64,000 nt of DNA, from contig NZ_JAWQJT010000001.1 of the NCBI RefSeq assembly GCF_033441515.1, forward strand, positions 682,001 to 746,000, in the 5' to 3' direction. Under the pieces are notes generated by a model. That model searched no databases. It was given only the letters and a program-made list of their open reading frames with translations, and had not been told where the DNA came from. Each line of letters opens with the position of its first letter. Positions within the stretch are counted from its first letter, which is position 1. The position numbers were made by a program, and so were the translations under genes. Origin of the DNA: Amycolatopsis solani (lineage in GTDB: Bacteria; Actinomycetota; Actinomycetes; Mycobacteriales; Pseudonocardiaceae). Of the stretch, positions 42,796 to 52,016 are shown piece after piece.

Positions 42796-43545
42796 TCAGC
42801 GGCCCTGGTTGGCGACCGCGGCGGCGGCTTCCTTGGCGGCCTCGGGGTCGAGGTACTCGCCGCCCGGCTTCAGGGGCTTGAGGTCGTCGCTGAGGTCGTA
42901 GCGCAGCGGGATGCCGGTCGGGATGTTGAGGCCGGCGATGTCCGCGTCGGAGATCCCGTCGAGGTGCTTGACGAGCGCGCGCAGCGAGTTGCCGTGCGCG
43001 GCGACCAGCACGGTCTTGCCCGCACGCAGGTCCGGCACGATCGCGGACTCCCAGTACGGCAGCAGCCGCTCGACGACGTCCTTGAGGCACTCGGTCAGCG
43101 GCGCGGCGTCACCGAGGTCCGCGTAGCGGGGGTCGCCGGCCTGGCTCCACCGGTCGTCCGGGTCGATCGGGGGCGGCGGGGTGTCGTAGGAGCGGCGCCA
43201 GAGCATGAACTGCTCCTCGCCGAACTCCTCGAGGGTCTGCTTCTTGTCCTTGCCCTGCAGCGCGCCGTAGTGGCGCTCGTTGAGCCGCCAGTCGCGCTTC
43301 ACCGGGATCCAGTGCCGGTCGGCGGCGTCCAGCGCGATGTTCGCGGTGGAGATCGCGCGGCGCAGCAGCGAGGTGTGCACCACGTCCGGCAGCAGGCCGG
43401 CGTCGGCCAGCAGCTGACCGCCCTGGCGGGCTTCGCCTTCACCCTGCTCCGACAGCGGCACGTCCACCCAGCCGGTGAACAGGTTTTCCGCGTTCCACGT
43501 GCTCTGCCCGTGGCGGAGCAGCACCAACGTCCCGAGTTCAGCCAT
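42796..43545 (-). CDS. gpmA: 2,3-bisphosphoglycerate-dependent phosphoglycerate mutase
   Basis: 249 residues. Catalytic histidines in [13 protein letters not shown] (about H14) and [27 protein letters not shown] and [10 protein letters not shown] match cofactor-dependent PGMs. Interconverts 3- and 2-phosphoglycerate in glycolysis. ATG start. In M. tuberculosis gpm1 (Rv0489) is next to senX3; here the reductase-regulator-lipoprotein genes are between. Downstream of its start on the window is the 419-bp gap holding the 6C RNA candidate. Confidence 0.95.
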   Translation of the reverse strand: MAELGTLVLLRHGQSTWNAENLFTGWVDVPLSEQGEGEARQGGQLLADAGLLPDVVHTSLLRRAISTANIALDAADRHWIPVKRDWRLNERHYGALQGKDKKQTLEEFGEEQFMLWRRSYDTPPPPIDPDDRWSQAGDPRYADLGDAAPLTECLKDVVERLLPYWESAIVPDLRAGKTVLVAAHGNSLRALVKHLDGISDADIAGLNIPTGIPLRYDLSDDLKPLKPGGEYLDPEAAKEAAAAVANQGR

Positions 43546-43818
43546 GGTGCCAGCCTGCCAGAACCGGTCCGTGAATCCACCAGTGACCTCGACCTACGCA
43601 GAGTGCGTTACCCCCGGGTAACACCTCACTCTTCGACAAGTCCGAGCGCCAACAACGCGCAAATTCCGGGCTACAAACTGCACACCGTTATCGCTCACCG
43701 GTAAATTCACTCGAACGGACTAGTGAGTAGTCTTGTGATTACAGGTCGAGATCTGACAGGTTGACTACGTCCCGAGCGGCCGGATTCCACGCACTCCCCG
43801 GCCGGTTTCGGGCTTTGA

Positions 43819-43953
43819 CCGCGGCTCGTCTCCCCCCTGCCGAGCCGCGGCCCGCCGGCCCCGTTGGCACCCCCCTCGTCACCGGGTCCTGATCGGCGGG
43901 AACTTCAGCGGGGCGGCTCGAGATCGCGACTCCCCCCTCCCTCGAGCCGTCCC
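43819..43953 (+). ncRNA. Candidate 6C small RNA
   Basis: Two stem-loops with exactly six unpaired cytosines each: stem CCGCGGCTCG/CGAGCCGCGG (43819-43850) with CCCCCC at 43832-43837, and stem CGGCTCGAG/CTCGAGCCG (43914-43949, extended by GGG/CCC past one bulged base) with CCCCCC at 43932-43937. A third C6 run is at 43870-43875 between them. This is the defining layout of the actinobacterial 6C RNA. A possible promoter upstream is TTCACT-N16-TAGTCT ending near 43735. The rest of the gap 43546-43964 shows only a GTTACCC-CC-GGGTAAC inverted repeat near 43608. Confidence 0.72.
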
Positions 43954-43964
43954 GCCTGCCCGCT

Positions 43965-44822
43965 TCACCCCTCGGTCGGCTCCGGCCGGGCCGCGCGGCG
44001 ACGCCGGTTCAGCCACCAGCCCGCCCAGGCCAGCGGTCCCACGATCAGCAGGAACGGCGCGATCGCGCCCAGCACCGTGAGCAGCCCGCCGCCGAACGTC
44101 AAGAACGCGTCCCAGCCGCCGGCCAGCCCGCCCAGGAAGCCGCTGCGGTCCTCCGACGGCGGCGGGGGCGCCGCCACGCTGCGGATGCTCATCGCCACCG
44201 TCGCCATCGCGACGCTGCCCGCCAGCGAATTCCGCTGCTGCTCCAGCGATTCCAGCGCCGACTCGCGGCTGGTCAGCTCGCTTTCGACCGACGCGATCTC
44301 CGACACCGAAGTCGCCCGCGCGAGCAGCGCGCGGATCCGCTCCACCGACGCCCGCTGCGTCTGCAGCCGCGCGTCGACGTCGACGACCTGCTCGGTCACG
44401 TCCTGCGTGTTCAGCTCGCGCTTCACCAGGGTCGTGCCCAGGTGCGAGAGCTGGTCGAGCGCGCCGTCGAGCTTGTCGGCCGGCACCGCGAGGCTGAGCG
44501 TCGCGTACTCCTCGCCCGTGCTCTCCTGCCCGGTGTAGCCGCCCGCGCCCTGCGCGATCCCGCGGGCCTGCGCGACGACGTCGACGACCTTGGTCGCGGT
44601 CAGCTCCAGCCGCGCGCTGCGGGACAGCTTCCGGTCGGTGGCGCCCGCCTGGGGCGGTGTCACCTTCGAGTCCGCTTTGCCGCTCGTCCCCTGCTTGGGG
44701 ACGGCGGGCGCGACCCCGGCACTGTCCGCCGTGGACGATGCCCCGTTCTCCGAAGCCGAGCAGCCGGCCAGCGCGAAGGCCACGGCGGCCGCCGCGAGCC
44801 CCGCTCTCCATCGAGTCCGCAT
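43965..44822 (-). CDS. DUF4349-containing lipoprotein
   Basis: 285 residues. Signal peptide with lipobox FALAGCSAS (Cys about 21), Ser/Ala linker, then a DUF4349 domain: ARLELTATKVVDVVAQARGIAQGAGGYTGQE and YATLSLAVPADKLDGALDQLSHLG, a coiled-coil helix (VVDVDARLQTQRASVERIRALLARATSVSEIASVESELTSRE, written in parts), and a C-terminal membrane helix (about 250-272). It is both lipid-anchored and membrane-spanning. Function unknown. ATG start. Lies between gpmA and the YbjN gene. Confidence 0.85.
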   Translation of the reverse strand: MRTRWRAGLAAAAVAFALAGCSASENGASSTADSAGVAPAVPKQGTSGKADSKVTPPQAGATDRKLSRSARLELTATKVVDVVAQARGIAQGAGGYTGQESTGEEYATLSLAVPADKLDGALDQLSHLGTTLVKRELNTQDVTEQVVDVDARLQTQRASVERIRALLARATSVSEIASVESELTSRESALESLEQQRNSLAGSVAMATVAMSIRSVAAPPPPSEDRSGFLGGLAGGWDAFLTFGGGLLTVLGAIAPFLLIVGPLAWAGWWLNRRRRAARPEPTEG

Positions 44823-44892
44823 CCTGGTTCTCCCTCCAGTTTCGACTGGCGGTGAGACGGATGTCCGGTTCAGGGCCGTTGCACGGCCCGGG

Positions 44893-45405
44893 TCACGACT
44901 CGGTCAAGCCCGGCTCGTGCGGCGCCGCGGGCGCGACGAGGTGCTTGAACGCCTGGAGGTTGGCGAGTGACTCGCCGCGGGAGACGCGCCAGTCCCACTC
45001 GCGCTTGATCGACGTCGCGAAGCCGATCTCCAGCAGCGTGTTGAAGTCGCCGTCGGCGGCTTCGAGGACCTGGCCGAGCACCTTGTCGAGCTCGTCGGCG
45101 GACATCGTCTCCTTGCCGAACCGGCCGACCAGGTAGATGTCCCCGAGACTGTCCACTGTGTAGTGCACGCCGTACAGCTTCGCGTTGCGCTGCAACAGGA
45201 ACCGGTAAACGTCCTCATGGGACTCGTCGGGACGGCGGCAGACGAAGGCCTCCACCGAAAACGCGTGGTCGCCGTCGACCAGCCACGCGTTCGTCTGCAG
45301 CTTCTTCGTGCCCGGCAGGGTGACGAAGTACTTGCCGGGACCGCGTTTGTCGTACTTCAGCTCGGCGGAGTCCAAAGTAGACTGGATCAGCTGGTCCAAG
45401 CTCAC
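44893..45405 (-). CDS. YbjN domain-containing protein
   Basis: About 170 residues: [58 protein letters not shown] and [20 protein letters not shown] form the YbjN/type III-chaperone-like fold; the last third contains helices. GTG start overlapping the mshA stop (GTGA), the same pairing as Rv0486-Rv0487. The YbjN family is linked with stress and cell-surface traits in other bacteria; its role beside mycothiol synthesis is unknown. Confidence 0.88.
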   Translation of the reverse strand: MSLDQLIQSTLDSAELKYDKRGPGKYFVTLPGTKKLQTNAWLVDGDHAFSVEAFVCRRPDESHEDVYRFLLQRNAKLYGVHYTVDSLGDIYLVGRFGKETMSADELDKVLGQVLEAADGDFNTLLEIGFATSIKREWDWRVSRGESLANLQAFKHLVAPAAPHEPGLTES

Positions 45406-46706
45406 ACCGCCACCTCCGCGCGCAGTTCCAGCGCCTGCCGGAAGGCGCTCGTGGCCTGAGCATAGATGTCGAGCAGCGCGTCGGTCGTGCGGCGCCAGGA
45501 GAACCGCCGCGCGTGCACGATGGCGTTGGCGCCCAGTTCGGCGCGCCGGTCCGGGCGCAGCGCGACCGCGGCCAGCGCGTCCGCCCACTCGTCCGCGCCG
45601 TGGCCCGGCACCAGCAGGCCGGACACGCCGTGCGGCACCGCCACCGGCAGCCCGCCGACCTCGGCGGCGACCACCGGCGTCCCGCAGGCCTGCGCTTCCA
45701 GCGCGACCAGGCCGAACGACTCGTTGTAGCTGGGCACCGCGACGACGTCGGCGGCGCGGAAGACCCGGGCGAGGCGTTCGCCCGGCTGCGGCGGCAGGAA
45801 CCGCACCTGCGCCTCGATGCCGAGTGAAACCGCCAGCTCGCGCAGCGCCTGCGGCTGCTCCAGCCCGGTCCCGGACGGCCCGCCGACGACGAGCACGACC
45901 AGCCGCGAAGCCAGCTCGGGCCGGCGCCGCAGCATCGCGGCCGCGGCGTGCAGGAGCACGTCCGGCGCCTTCAGCGGCTGGATGCGGCCGGCGAAGGCGA
46001 GCACGACGTCGTCGTCGGCCAGGCCGAGCGCGTCGCGCGCCGCGTGCCGGGACCCCGGCGTGAAGCGTTCGAGGTCGACGCCCGGCGGCACGGCGTGCAC
46101 CGCGTGCGGCTCGGCGTCGTAGAGGTCGATGAGCTGGCGCGCCTCGACCGCGGTGTTGGCGACCAGCCGGTCGGCCTCGGCGACCACCTGCTCCTCGCCG
46201 ATCACGCGGGTGCGCGGCTCGGGCTTGTCGCCCTCGGCGAGCGCGGCGTTCTTCACCTTCGCCAGTGTGTGGGCGGTGTGCACCAGCGGCACGGACCAGC
46301 GGTCGCGGGCGAGCCAGCCGACCTGGCCGGAGAGCCAGTAGTGCGAGTGGATGAGGTCGTAGTGCCCCGGCTCGTGGAAGGCCTCGGTGCGCAGCACGCC
46401 GGAGGTGAACGCGCACAGCTGCGCGGGCAGCTCGTCGCGGCTCAGCGGCTCGAACGGCCCGGCCTGGACGTGCCGCACCGTCACCCCGGGCGCCAGGTCG
46501 GCGACCGGCGGCTGGTCGGACGCGGTCGCGCGTGTGAAGACCTCGACCTCGACGCCGCGGCGGGCCATCTCGGTGGCGGTCTGGCTGACGTAGACGTTCA
46601 TCCCGCCGGCGTCGCCGGTACCCGGCTGCTCGAGCGGCGAGGTGTGCACGGAGAACACCGCTATCCGGCGCGGCGCAGCCCGAAACCTCGGGTTGGAGCT
46701 GGTCAC
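45402..46706 (-). CDS. mshA: D-inositol-3-phosphate glycosyltransferase MshA
   Basis: About 434 residues, GT4 family, GT-B fold. First step in mycothiol synthesis: transfers GlcNAc from UDP-GlcNAc to 1-L-myo-inositol-1-phosphate. [21 protein letters not shown] with the donor/acceptor glycines, [39 protein letters not shown] and [21 protein letters not shown] are all characteristic. GTG at 46706 is chosen since the conserved part begins soon after; an upstream in-frame stretch is not conserved. It ends in the YbjN gene overlap and follows the hydrolase by 22 bp. Confidence 0.95.
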   Translation of the reverse strand: MTSSNPRFRAAPRRIAVFSVHTSPLEQPGTGDAGGMNVYVSQTATEMARRGVEVEVFTRATASDQPPVADLAPGVTVRHVQAGPFEPLSRDELPAQLCAFTSGVLRTEAFHEPGHYDLIHSHYWLSGQVGWLARDRWSVPLVHTAHTLAKVKNAALAEGDKPEPRTRVIGEEQVVAEADRLVANTAVEARQLIDLYDAEPHAVHAVPPGVDLERFTPGSRHAARDALGLADDDVVLAFAGRIQPLKAPDVLLHAAAAMLRRRPELASRLVVLVVGGPSGTGLEQPQALRELAVSLGIEAQVRFLPPQPGERLARVFRAADVVAVPSYNESFGLVALEAQACGTPVVAAEVGGLPVAVPHGVSGLLVPGHGADEWADALAAVALRPDRRAELGANAIVHARRFSWRRTTDALLDIYAQATSAFRQALELRAEVAV

Positions 46707-46728
46707 CTGGTCACGTCCCCTGCGTACT

Positions 46729-47544
46729 TCAGCATTCCTCGGCGAATTGCCGCAGTACCGCGTCGAACTCGGCCGCGGACTCGGCGAAGGGCGCATGCCC
46801 CCCGTCAGCGAACCAACGCCCGACGGCACCCGGAATCTTCCCGAGTGCGTGTTCGGCTACCGAGGGTTCGATCACGCGGTCGGCCGTTCCGTGCGCGACC
46901 AGAGCCGGTTTGTCCACCGTGACCAGCACTTCTTCGCTGCCGATGTCGCGGCGGAAGAGCGCCGAACGAATTGCGGGCGGCACGCTGAGAGACGCACCGA
47001 GCATGGCCTGCGCCAGCGCGCCGGGCACCGGCCCGGCGGCCATCCCGCGGCAGAACTCGGTGAGCGCCGGGACCGCGATGTCCGGATCGTCCGAAAGCAT
47101 CGCCCGCATGTGGTCGCGCATCAGCGGTCCGACACGTCCGCCTGGCCGGTCGCGGCCGATCTCGGTGATGGCGCCGACGAGCACGATGCCGCCCAGCCGT
47201 GCGGTGCCGTGCACGCGGATGTGGTCCGCCAGCACCAGCCCGCCGTACGACCAGCCGACGACGATCGCGTCCGGCCCGGCGAAGTCGAGCACCGCGGCGA
47301 GATCGTCGGCCCAGGCGCGCGGGTCGTCGTAGCCCGACAGCGGGACGTCGGAGGCACCGTGGCCGCGCAGGTCCACCGCGACCAGCCGGAAGCGCTCGGT
47401 CAGTTCGGGATCGGCCAGCTGGGCCGCCCAGCAGCCCGCCGACTGCGCCCAGCCGTGCACGAACACGATGGGCCTGCTGTTCTCGGCGCCCTCGACCCGC
47501 AGGCCGAGGCGGACCCCGCCGTGCCCGACGACTTCGGTGCGCAC
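46729..47544 (-). CDS. Alpha/beta hydrolase
   Basis: 271 residues. Oxyanion HGWAQS (about 30-35), nucleophile elbow [15 protein letters not shown] (Ser about 99), acid Asp in [12 protein letters not shown], and His in [12 protein letters not shown]. The cap between (about 130-190) is Pro/Ala-rich. The family includes esterases and haloperoxidase-like enzymes; substrate unknown. GTG start 4 bp after the L,D-transpeptidase stop; probably one unit with mshA downstream. Confidence 0.88.
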   Translation of the reverse strand: MRTEVVGHGGVRLGLRVEGAENSRPIVFVHGWAQSAGCWAAQLADPELTERFRLVAVDLRGHGASDVPLSGYDDPRAWADDLAAVLDFAGPDAIVVGWSYGGLVLADHIRVHGTARLGGIVLVGAITEIGRDRPGGRVGPLMRDHMRAMLSDDPDIAVPALTEFCRGMAAGPVPGALAQAMLGASLSVPPAIRSALFRRDIGSEEVLVTVDKPALVAHGTADRVIEPSVAEHALGKIPGAVGRWFADGGHAPFAESAAEFDAVLRQFAEEC

Positions 47545-47547
47545 GGG

Positions 47548-48723
47548 TTACTTCGCACCCAGCCCTTGCCAGGCCGCCCAGCTGTAGTTCCAGTCCTTGA
47601 CGTCGGAGTTCATCGGCGGGCCCAGCTTCGAGCCGGTGATCTCGACCGGGTCGCCGACCAGCGCCGAGTCGAAGTAGTCCTTGGCGTCGGCTTCCAGCAG
47701 GTTGACGCAGCCGTGGGAGTTGTTAGTCTTCCCGATGTTGGCCGCGTTGTCCTGGTTCTCGTGGATGAACTCGCCGTGGTTGGAGAACCGGCAGGCCCAC
47801 TTCTTGTTGACGTTCGTGTAGCCGTAGCGCGCGTTGTCGAAGATCGCCGACGGCTCCTTGCTCATCACGATGTAGGTGCCGTTGGGGGTGTTGCGGTCGA
47901 CCTCGCCGTCCAGGCCGTTCGCGCACGGGTAGCTCTTGACCTGCGAGCCGCCGCGGTAGACGTGCATCTGGTGCTCGGGCGTGCTGATCTTGACGACCTG
48001 GTTGCGGCCGATCTTGAACTTCGTGGTGACGTCGGCCTTGCCGTACGCGCCGCCGCCGAGTTCGACGCCGTAGAGCTTCGCCTCGACGTTCACGGTGATG
48101 TTCTGCGGCCAGTACTCCTTCGGCCGGTAGTCGACCTGGCTGTCGGACAGCCAGCCCCAGGCGCCTTCGACGTCCTTGTCCGTCTTCACGGACAGGGCCT
48201 TCTCGACGGCCTTGCGGTCCTTGACCGGCGACGCGAACTTGACGCTGATCGGCATGGCCACGCCGACTGTCTGGTTGTCCGCCGGGTTGAGCGTGGCGCG
48301 GACCTGCTTGGCCGGGTTGATCGTGGTGAACGTGCCGGTGAACTCGGCCGGCTTGCCGTCGCTGCCGGTGGCCTTGGCCGTGTAGGTGTAGGTCTTGCCG
48401 TAGCCGAGCGGCTCGGAGCTGGTCCAGGTGAGCCCGTCGGGCGCGGTGTCGCCCTTGACGGCCTTGCCGCCGTCCGTGGTCACCTTGCACTCGGTGAGCT
48501 TGCCGTCGGCGACCTTGATCACGACGGGCTTCAGAACCGAGACGTCCTTGGCGTCGGCGGCGGGCTCCGCCGTGATCTTCGCCACGGGCTGGGCGCTCTC
48601 GCCGTCGGCGCCCGCCGCCCCGGTGGGCAGCGCGGTGCCGTCGTTCGTGCTCGAACAAGCCGCGGCGACCAGTGCGGCCCCCGCCGCCAGTGCGGCCTTG
48701 AAGACCGTGCGCCGTTCGATCAC
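47548..48723 (-). CDS. L,D-transpeptidase lipoprotein (LprQ/Ldt5-like)
   Basis: About 391 residues. Signal peptide with lipobox LVAAACSS (Cys23), two immunoglobulin-like domains (about 50-250), and a YkuD catalytic domain with the active-site SHGCVNL (Cys in the C-terminal third), HGEFIHEN and NGTYIVMS. Makes 3-3 cross-links in peptidoglycan outside the membrane. The start GTG follows GGGAGG by 5 bp. Next to murB, as Rv0483 is to Rv0482, so it sits among cell-wall genes. Confidence 0.92.
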   Translation of the reverse strand: MIERRTVFKAALAAGAALVAAACSSTNDGTALPTGAAGADGESAQPVAKITAEPAADAKDVSVLKPVVIKVADGKLTECKVTTDGGKAVKGDTAPDGLTWTSSEPLGYGKTYTYTAKATGSDGKPAEFTGTFTTINPAKQVRATLNPADNQTVGVAMPISVKFASPVKDRKAVEKALSVKTDKDVEGAWGWLSDSQVDYRPKEYWPQNITVNVEAKLYGVELGGGAYGKADVTTKFKIGRNQVVKISTPEHQMHVYRGGSQVKSYPCANGLDGEVDRNTPNGTYIVMSKEPSAIFDNARYGYTNVNKKWACRFSNHGEFIHENQDNAANIGKTNNSHGCVNLLEADAKDYFDSALVGDPVEITGSKLGPPMNSDVKDWNYSWAAWQGLGAK

Positions 48724-48885
48724 CGAAACCTCCCGTGTTTCCCCCGCAAAACCAGCGGGGTCCAAGCCCTTAGCGCTGGTAGCCCGTCCGACGTTACCCG
48801 TCGAAAGGTAAAGACCATCCGATCAGGTGGCCACGCCCTATGTCGACAAAGACGTCCTGAACACGTACAGGTTGCCCGGTTCGGC

Positions 48886-49941
48886 TCAAATGCCGCAGTT
48901 GATCAAGAGTGGTTCCGGGTGCAGCGTGACGCCGAAGCGCTGGTGCACGCCGTCGCGCACCTCCCTGGCCAGCGACAGCAGGTCTTCGGTGGTCGCGCCG
49001 CCGCGGTTGGTCAGCGCGAGCGTGTGCTTCGTCGACAGGGAGACGCGGTTCCCCGGCCCGGGGTACCCCTTGGCGAAGCCCGCGCGCTCGATCAGCCAGG
49101 CCGCCGACAGCTTGGTGCCGCCGTCGGCCGGGTACTGCGGCGCTTCCGAGCCGACCGCCGCCGAGATCCGCGCGAGGACCGCTTCCGCCTCGGTGTCCGG
49201 GACGATCGGGTTGGTGAAGAACGAGCCCGCGCTCCACGTGTCGTGGTCGGCCGGGTCGAGCACCATGCCCTTGCCGCGGCGCAGGCCGAGCACGGCCTCC
49301 CGCGCTTCGGCGGCCGGAACGCGCGAGCCGGTCTCGACGCCGAGGGTGCGCGCAAGCTCGGCGTAGCGGATGGGCGCGGACAGGCCGTCTTCGCGGACCT
49401 CGAAGCGGACCGAAAGGACGACGCCGGTGTCGGTGCCCTTGAGGACGCTGGTGCGGTAGGCGAAGCCGAGTTCGTCCGCCTTGAGCGTGCGCACTTCGCG
49501 CGTCACGCGGTCGTAGAGGTCGAGGCTGACCAGGGACTCCGCGACCTCGCAGCCGTACGCGCCGACGTTCTGGATCGGTGTCGCGCCGACGCTGCCCGGG
49601 ATGCCCGAGAGGCATTCGAGCCCACCCAGCCCGGCCTCGACCAGCCCGGCGACGAAGGCGTCCCAGTTCTGGCCGGCCTGGACCTCGACGACGTCCCCGT
49701 CCCGGTGCCAGCCGGTGTTCGCCACCTCGACGAGCGTGCCGTCGAACCCCGCGTCGGCGACCACCAGGTTGGAGCCACCGCCGAGCAGCAGCACCGGCTC
49801 GGCCGCCGCGTCGGCGTCGCGGACGGCCTCGACGAGGTCTTCGCTGGTCACGGCGCTGACGAACCGGCGGGCGGGGCCGCCGAGGCGCAGCGTGGTGTAC
49901 GCCGAGAGCTGCGGGAGCGCGGGAGTCGGGGCGGTGTTCAC
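48886..49941 (-). CDS. murB: UDP-N-acetylenolpyruvoylglucosamine reductase
   Basis: About 351 residues. FAD-dependent reductase completing UDP-MurNAc in peptidoglycan synthesis. TTLRLGGPARRFV, LLLGGGSNLVVADAGFDG (FAD), IPGSVGATPIQNVGAYG, and GSFFTNPIV with the catalytic Ser; C-terminal LSTKHTLALTNRGGAT. GTG at 49941 chosen at the conserved start; the longer frame upstream runs over the divergent DUF2505 gene and is spurious. The two genes diverge with only 24 bp between starts. Confidence 0.95.
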   Translation of the reverse strand: MNTAPTPALPQLSAYTTLRLGGPARRFVSAVTSEDLVEAVRDADAAAEPVLLLGGGSNLVVADAGFDGTLVEVANTGWHRDGDVVEVQAGQNWDAFVAGLVEAGLGGLECLSGIPGSVGATPIQNVGAYGCEVAESLVSLDLYDRVTREVRTLKADELGFAYRTSVLKGTDTGVVLSVRFEVREDGLSAPIRYAELARTLGVETGSRVPAAEAREAVLGLRRGKGMVLDPADHDTWSAGSFFTNPIVPDTEAEAVLARISAAVGSEAPQYPADGGTKLSAAWLIERAGFAKGYPGPGNRVSLSTKHTLALTNRGGATTEDLLSLAREVRDGVHQRFGVTLHPEPLLINCGI

Positions 49942-49965
49942 CCGTCTGACGGTACTGTCCGGCTC

Positions 49966-50472
49966 ATGGGATCCCGGATCGAGCACCGTGCTGAGTTCGC
50001 CGCCGACGTCGCCGCCGTGTACGCCGCGGTGTCCGGCGAGGACGCGCTGCGGGCCCGGCTGGCGGAGCTCGGCGGGCACGACGCCGAGCTGCTGTCGTAC
50101 GAGCTTTCCGAGGCGAACCTGCGGTACGAGCTGCGGCAGGGCATCAGCGCGGACAAGCTGCCGTCGGCGGTGCGGACGCTGCACAAGGGCGACCTGATGG
50201 TGACCCGCACGCAGACCTGGCGCGTGAGCAACGACGGCACGGGCCACCAGGGCCAGGCGTCGGTCGAGGTCGGCGGGGTCCCCGGCGAGATCGTCGCGCG
50301 GACGGCGGTGCTGGCCAACGGCGCCAAGACCGTGCTGCGGACGAGCGGCGAGGTGACGGTCCGGATCCCGCTGTTCGGCGGGAAGCTGGAGAGCGTGATC
50401 GCCGAGCAGGTCACGAAACTGCTGGAGCGCGAAGCCGAATTCACCGCGAAGTGGCTGGCCGAGGCCGCCTGA
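49966..50472 (+). CDS. DUF2505 family protein
   Basis: 168 residues: SRIEHRAEFAADVAAVYAAVSGEDALRARLAELG, then beta-rich LSYELSEANLRYELRQGISADKLPSAVR, GEIVARTAVLANGAKTVLRTSGEVTVRIPLFGGKLE and a C-terminal helix. The pattern is that of the actinobacterial DUF2505 family, a START/SRPBCC-like fold that may bind a lipid. ATG start without a strong site. The gene next to murB in M. tuberculosis (Rv0481c) is similar. Function unknown. Confidence 0.82.
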   Translation: MGSRIEHRAEFAADVAAVYAAVSGEDALRARLAELGGHDAELLSYELSEANLRYELRQGISADKLPSAVRTLHKGDLMVTRTQTWRVSNDGTGHQGQASVEVGGVPGEIVARTAVLANGAKTVLRTSGEVTVRIPLFGGKLESVIAEQVTKLLEREAEFTAKWLAEAA

Positions 50473-51251
50473 GCCCGGTCGGCGCGCCGACCCGCGGCAC
50501 GACCAACCCGAACCGCCTGCGCCGGGTCGACCGGTGGATCGCCACCGCGCCGACGACGTCCCGGCTGCTGCGCGCGGCCGACGCGCCGCTGGTCGTCGAC
50601 CTCGGCTACGGCGCGTCCCCGGTGACGACGGTCGAGCTGGCCCGCTGGCTGCGGCGGGTCCGGCCGGACGTCCGGGTGCTGGGACTGGAGCTGGACCCCG
50701 CTCGCGTGGCCGCTGCCTTGCCCGCGGCGTCGCCGCCCTCGCTGGACTTCCGCCGCGGCGGCTTCGAGCTGGCCGGCACGCGGCCGGTCCTGGTGCGGGC
50801 GTTCAACGTGCTGCGGCAGTACGCGGAGGACGAGGTCGCGGGCGCGTGGGGCCTGGTGCTGGCCTCGATGGCCCCGGGCGGCCTGCTGGTCGAAGGCACG
50901 TGCGACGAGATCGGGCGGCTCTCGACGTGGGTGCTGGTGTCCGCCGCCGGCCCGGTGTCCTTGACGCTGTCGATGCGGCTGGCGGGCCTGGACCGGCCGG
51001 CCACGATCGCCGAGCGGCTGCCGAAGGCGCTGATCCACCGGAACGTGCCGGGCGAGCGGGTCCACGCGCTGCTGTCGGCGCTGGACACCTGCTGGGCCAC
51101 GGCGGCCCCGCACCAGGCGTTCGGCGCCCGCTCCCGCTGGCTGGAGACGGTCCGGCTGCTGGCCGCCCGCGGCTGGCCGGTGCTCGGCCCGCCGTCCCGC
51201 ATCCGCCTGGGCGAGCTGACGGTCCCCTGGGCTTCGGTCGCGCCCGCCTGA
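50451..51251 (+). CDS. SAM-dependent methyltransferase-like protein
   Basis: 266 residues. A Rossmann-like segment PLVVDLGYGASPVTTVELARWL (glycine-rich loop DLGYG), acidic VLGLELDPARVAAA and VLRQYAEDEVAGAWGLVLASM fit class I methyltransferases. The C-terminal half (APHQAFGARSRWLETVRLLAA) is less typical. The GTG at 50451 overlaps the DUF2505 end by 22 bp; no other start and no obvious ribosome-binding site, so the exact start is uncertain. Substrate unknown. Confidence 0.72.
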   Translation: MAGRGRLSPVGAPTRGTTNPNRLRRVDRWIATAPTTSRLLRAADAPLVVDLGYGASPVTTVELARWLRRVRPDVRVLGLELDPARVAAALPAASPPSLDFRRGGFELAGTRPVLVRAFNVLRQYAEDEVAGAWGLVLASMAPGGLLVEGTCDEIGRLSTWVLVSAAGPVSLTLSMRLAGLDRPATIAERLPKALIHRNVPGERVHALLSALDTCWATAAPHQAFGARSRWLETVRLLAARGWPVLGPPSRIRLGELTVPWASVAPA

Positions 51252-51314
51252 ACGTTCATCACCCGCACCCCACTGCGTCACCCTGAAGTGACCTGCGGTG
51301 ATCACCATTGAGCC

Positions 51315-52016
51315 GTGGAACTCCTGGGGCAGGTCACCGAGCTGCTGCGCGGCGCGCTCGGCTCGCCGTGGCTGTGGGTGGTCGTCTTCGCCGTGTCCGG
51401 GTTGGACGCGCTGCTGCCGTTCATGCCCAGCGAGACGGCGGTCGTCACCGTCGCGGTCCTGCTCGGGCCGGATCCCGCGCAGCTGACCCTGCTCGCCGCC
51501 GTCGCGGCCGGGGGCGCGTGGGCCGGTGACTGCCTCGGGTACGCCGTCGGGCGGGCCGCCGGGCCGCGGGCGATCGAGCGGCTGCAACGCGGACCCGAAG
51601 GCCAGCGCCGGTACGCCTGGGCGCGGGACCAGGTGCGGCGCCACGGCGGGCTGCTCATCATCGCCGCGCGCTACCTGCCCGGCGGGCGCGTCGCCAGCTC
51701 GCTCGCGAACGGCAGCCTGGGGTACCCGCTGCCGAGGTTCGCCGCGCTCGACCTCGCCGGCGCGGCGATCTGGGCGGTGTACAGCACGCTGATCGGCCTG
51801 GCCGGCGGCGCCGCCTTCGCCGACGAGCCGGGCAAGGGACTGCTGCTGTCCTTCAGCCTCGGCCTGGGTCTGGTCTTCGCCATCGAAGCGGGAAGGCGGC
51901 TACGGTCGGCCCATGCTCGAAGCGATCGACGTCCACGCCGACGCGCTGAAGCGGGCGGCGCTGAAAGCCGGCCCGGCGGCGCCGGTGCCGAACTGTCCGA
52001 AGTGGACTGTCCATGA
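51315..52016 (+). CDS. DedA family membrane protein
   Basis: 233 residues. VSGLDALLPFMPSETAVVTVAVLLG and GDCLGYAVGRAAG near the N-terminus, then RYLPGGRVASSLANGSLGYPLPRF with the conserved Arg/Gly of DedA (re-entrant loop), and two more helices. DedA proteins flip or transport lipids such as undecaprenyl phosphate. GTG start. The last 104 bp overlap the next gene in a different frame; the basic tail RSDRRPRRRAEAGG is part of the overlap and not conserved. Confidence 0.85.
   Translation: MELLGQVTELLRGALGSPWLWVVVFAVSGLDALLPFMPSETAVVTVAVLLGPDPAQLTLLAAVAAGGAWAGDCLGYAVGRAAGPRAIERLQRGPEGQRRYAWARDQVRRHGGLLIIAARYLPGGRVASSLANGSLGYPLPRFAALDLAGAAIWAVYSTLIGLAGGAAFADEPGKGLLLSFSLGLGLVFAIEAGRRLRSAHARSDRRPRRRAEAGGAESRPGGAGAELSEVDCP

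Noticed and set aside
43546..43818. Protein-coding gene in the gpmA-DUF4349 gap
   Set aside because: No frame with a start, ribosome-binding site and protein-like composition was found; only the small-RNA candidate is supported.
46642..50472. 1276-residue open frame on the plus strand antisense to mshA, the hydrolase, L,D-transpeptidase and murB
   Set aside because: High-GC genes leave long open antisense frames; the translation is Arg/Ala/Gly/Asp-rich with no domain until the true DUF2505 gene in its last 168 residues.
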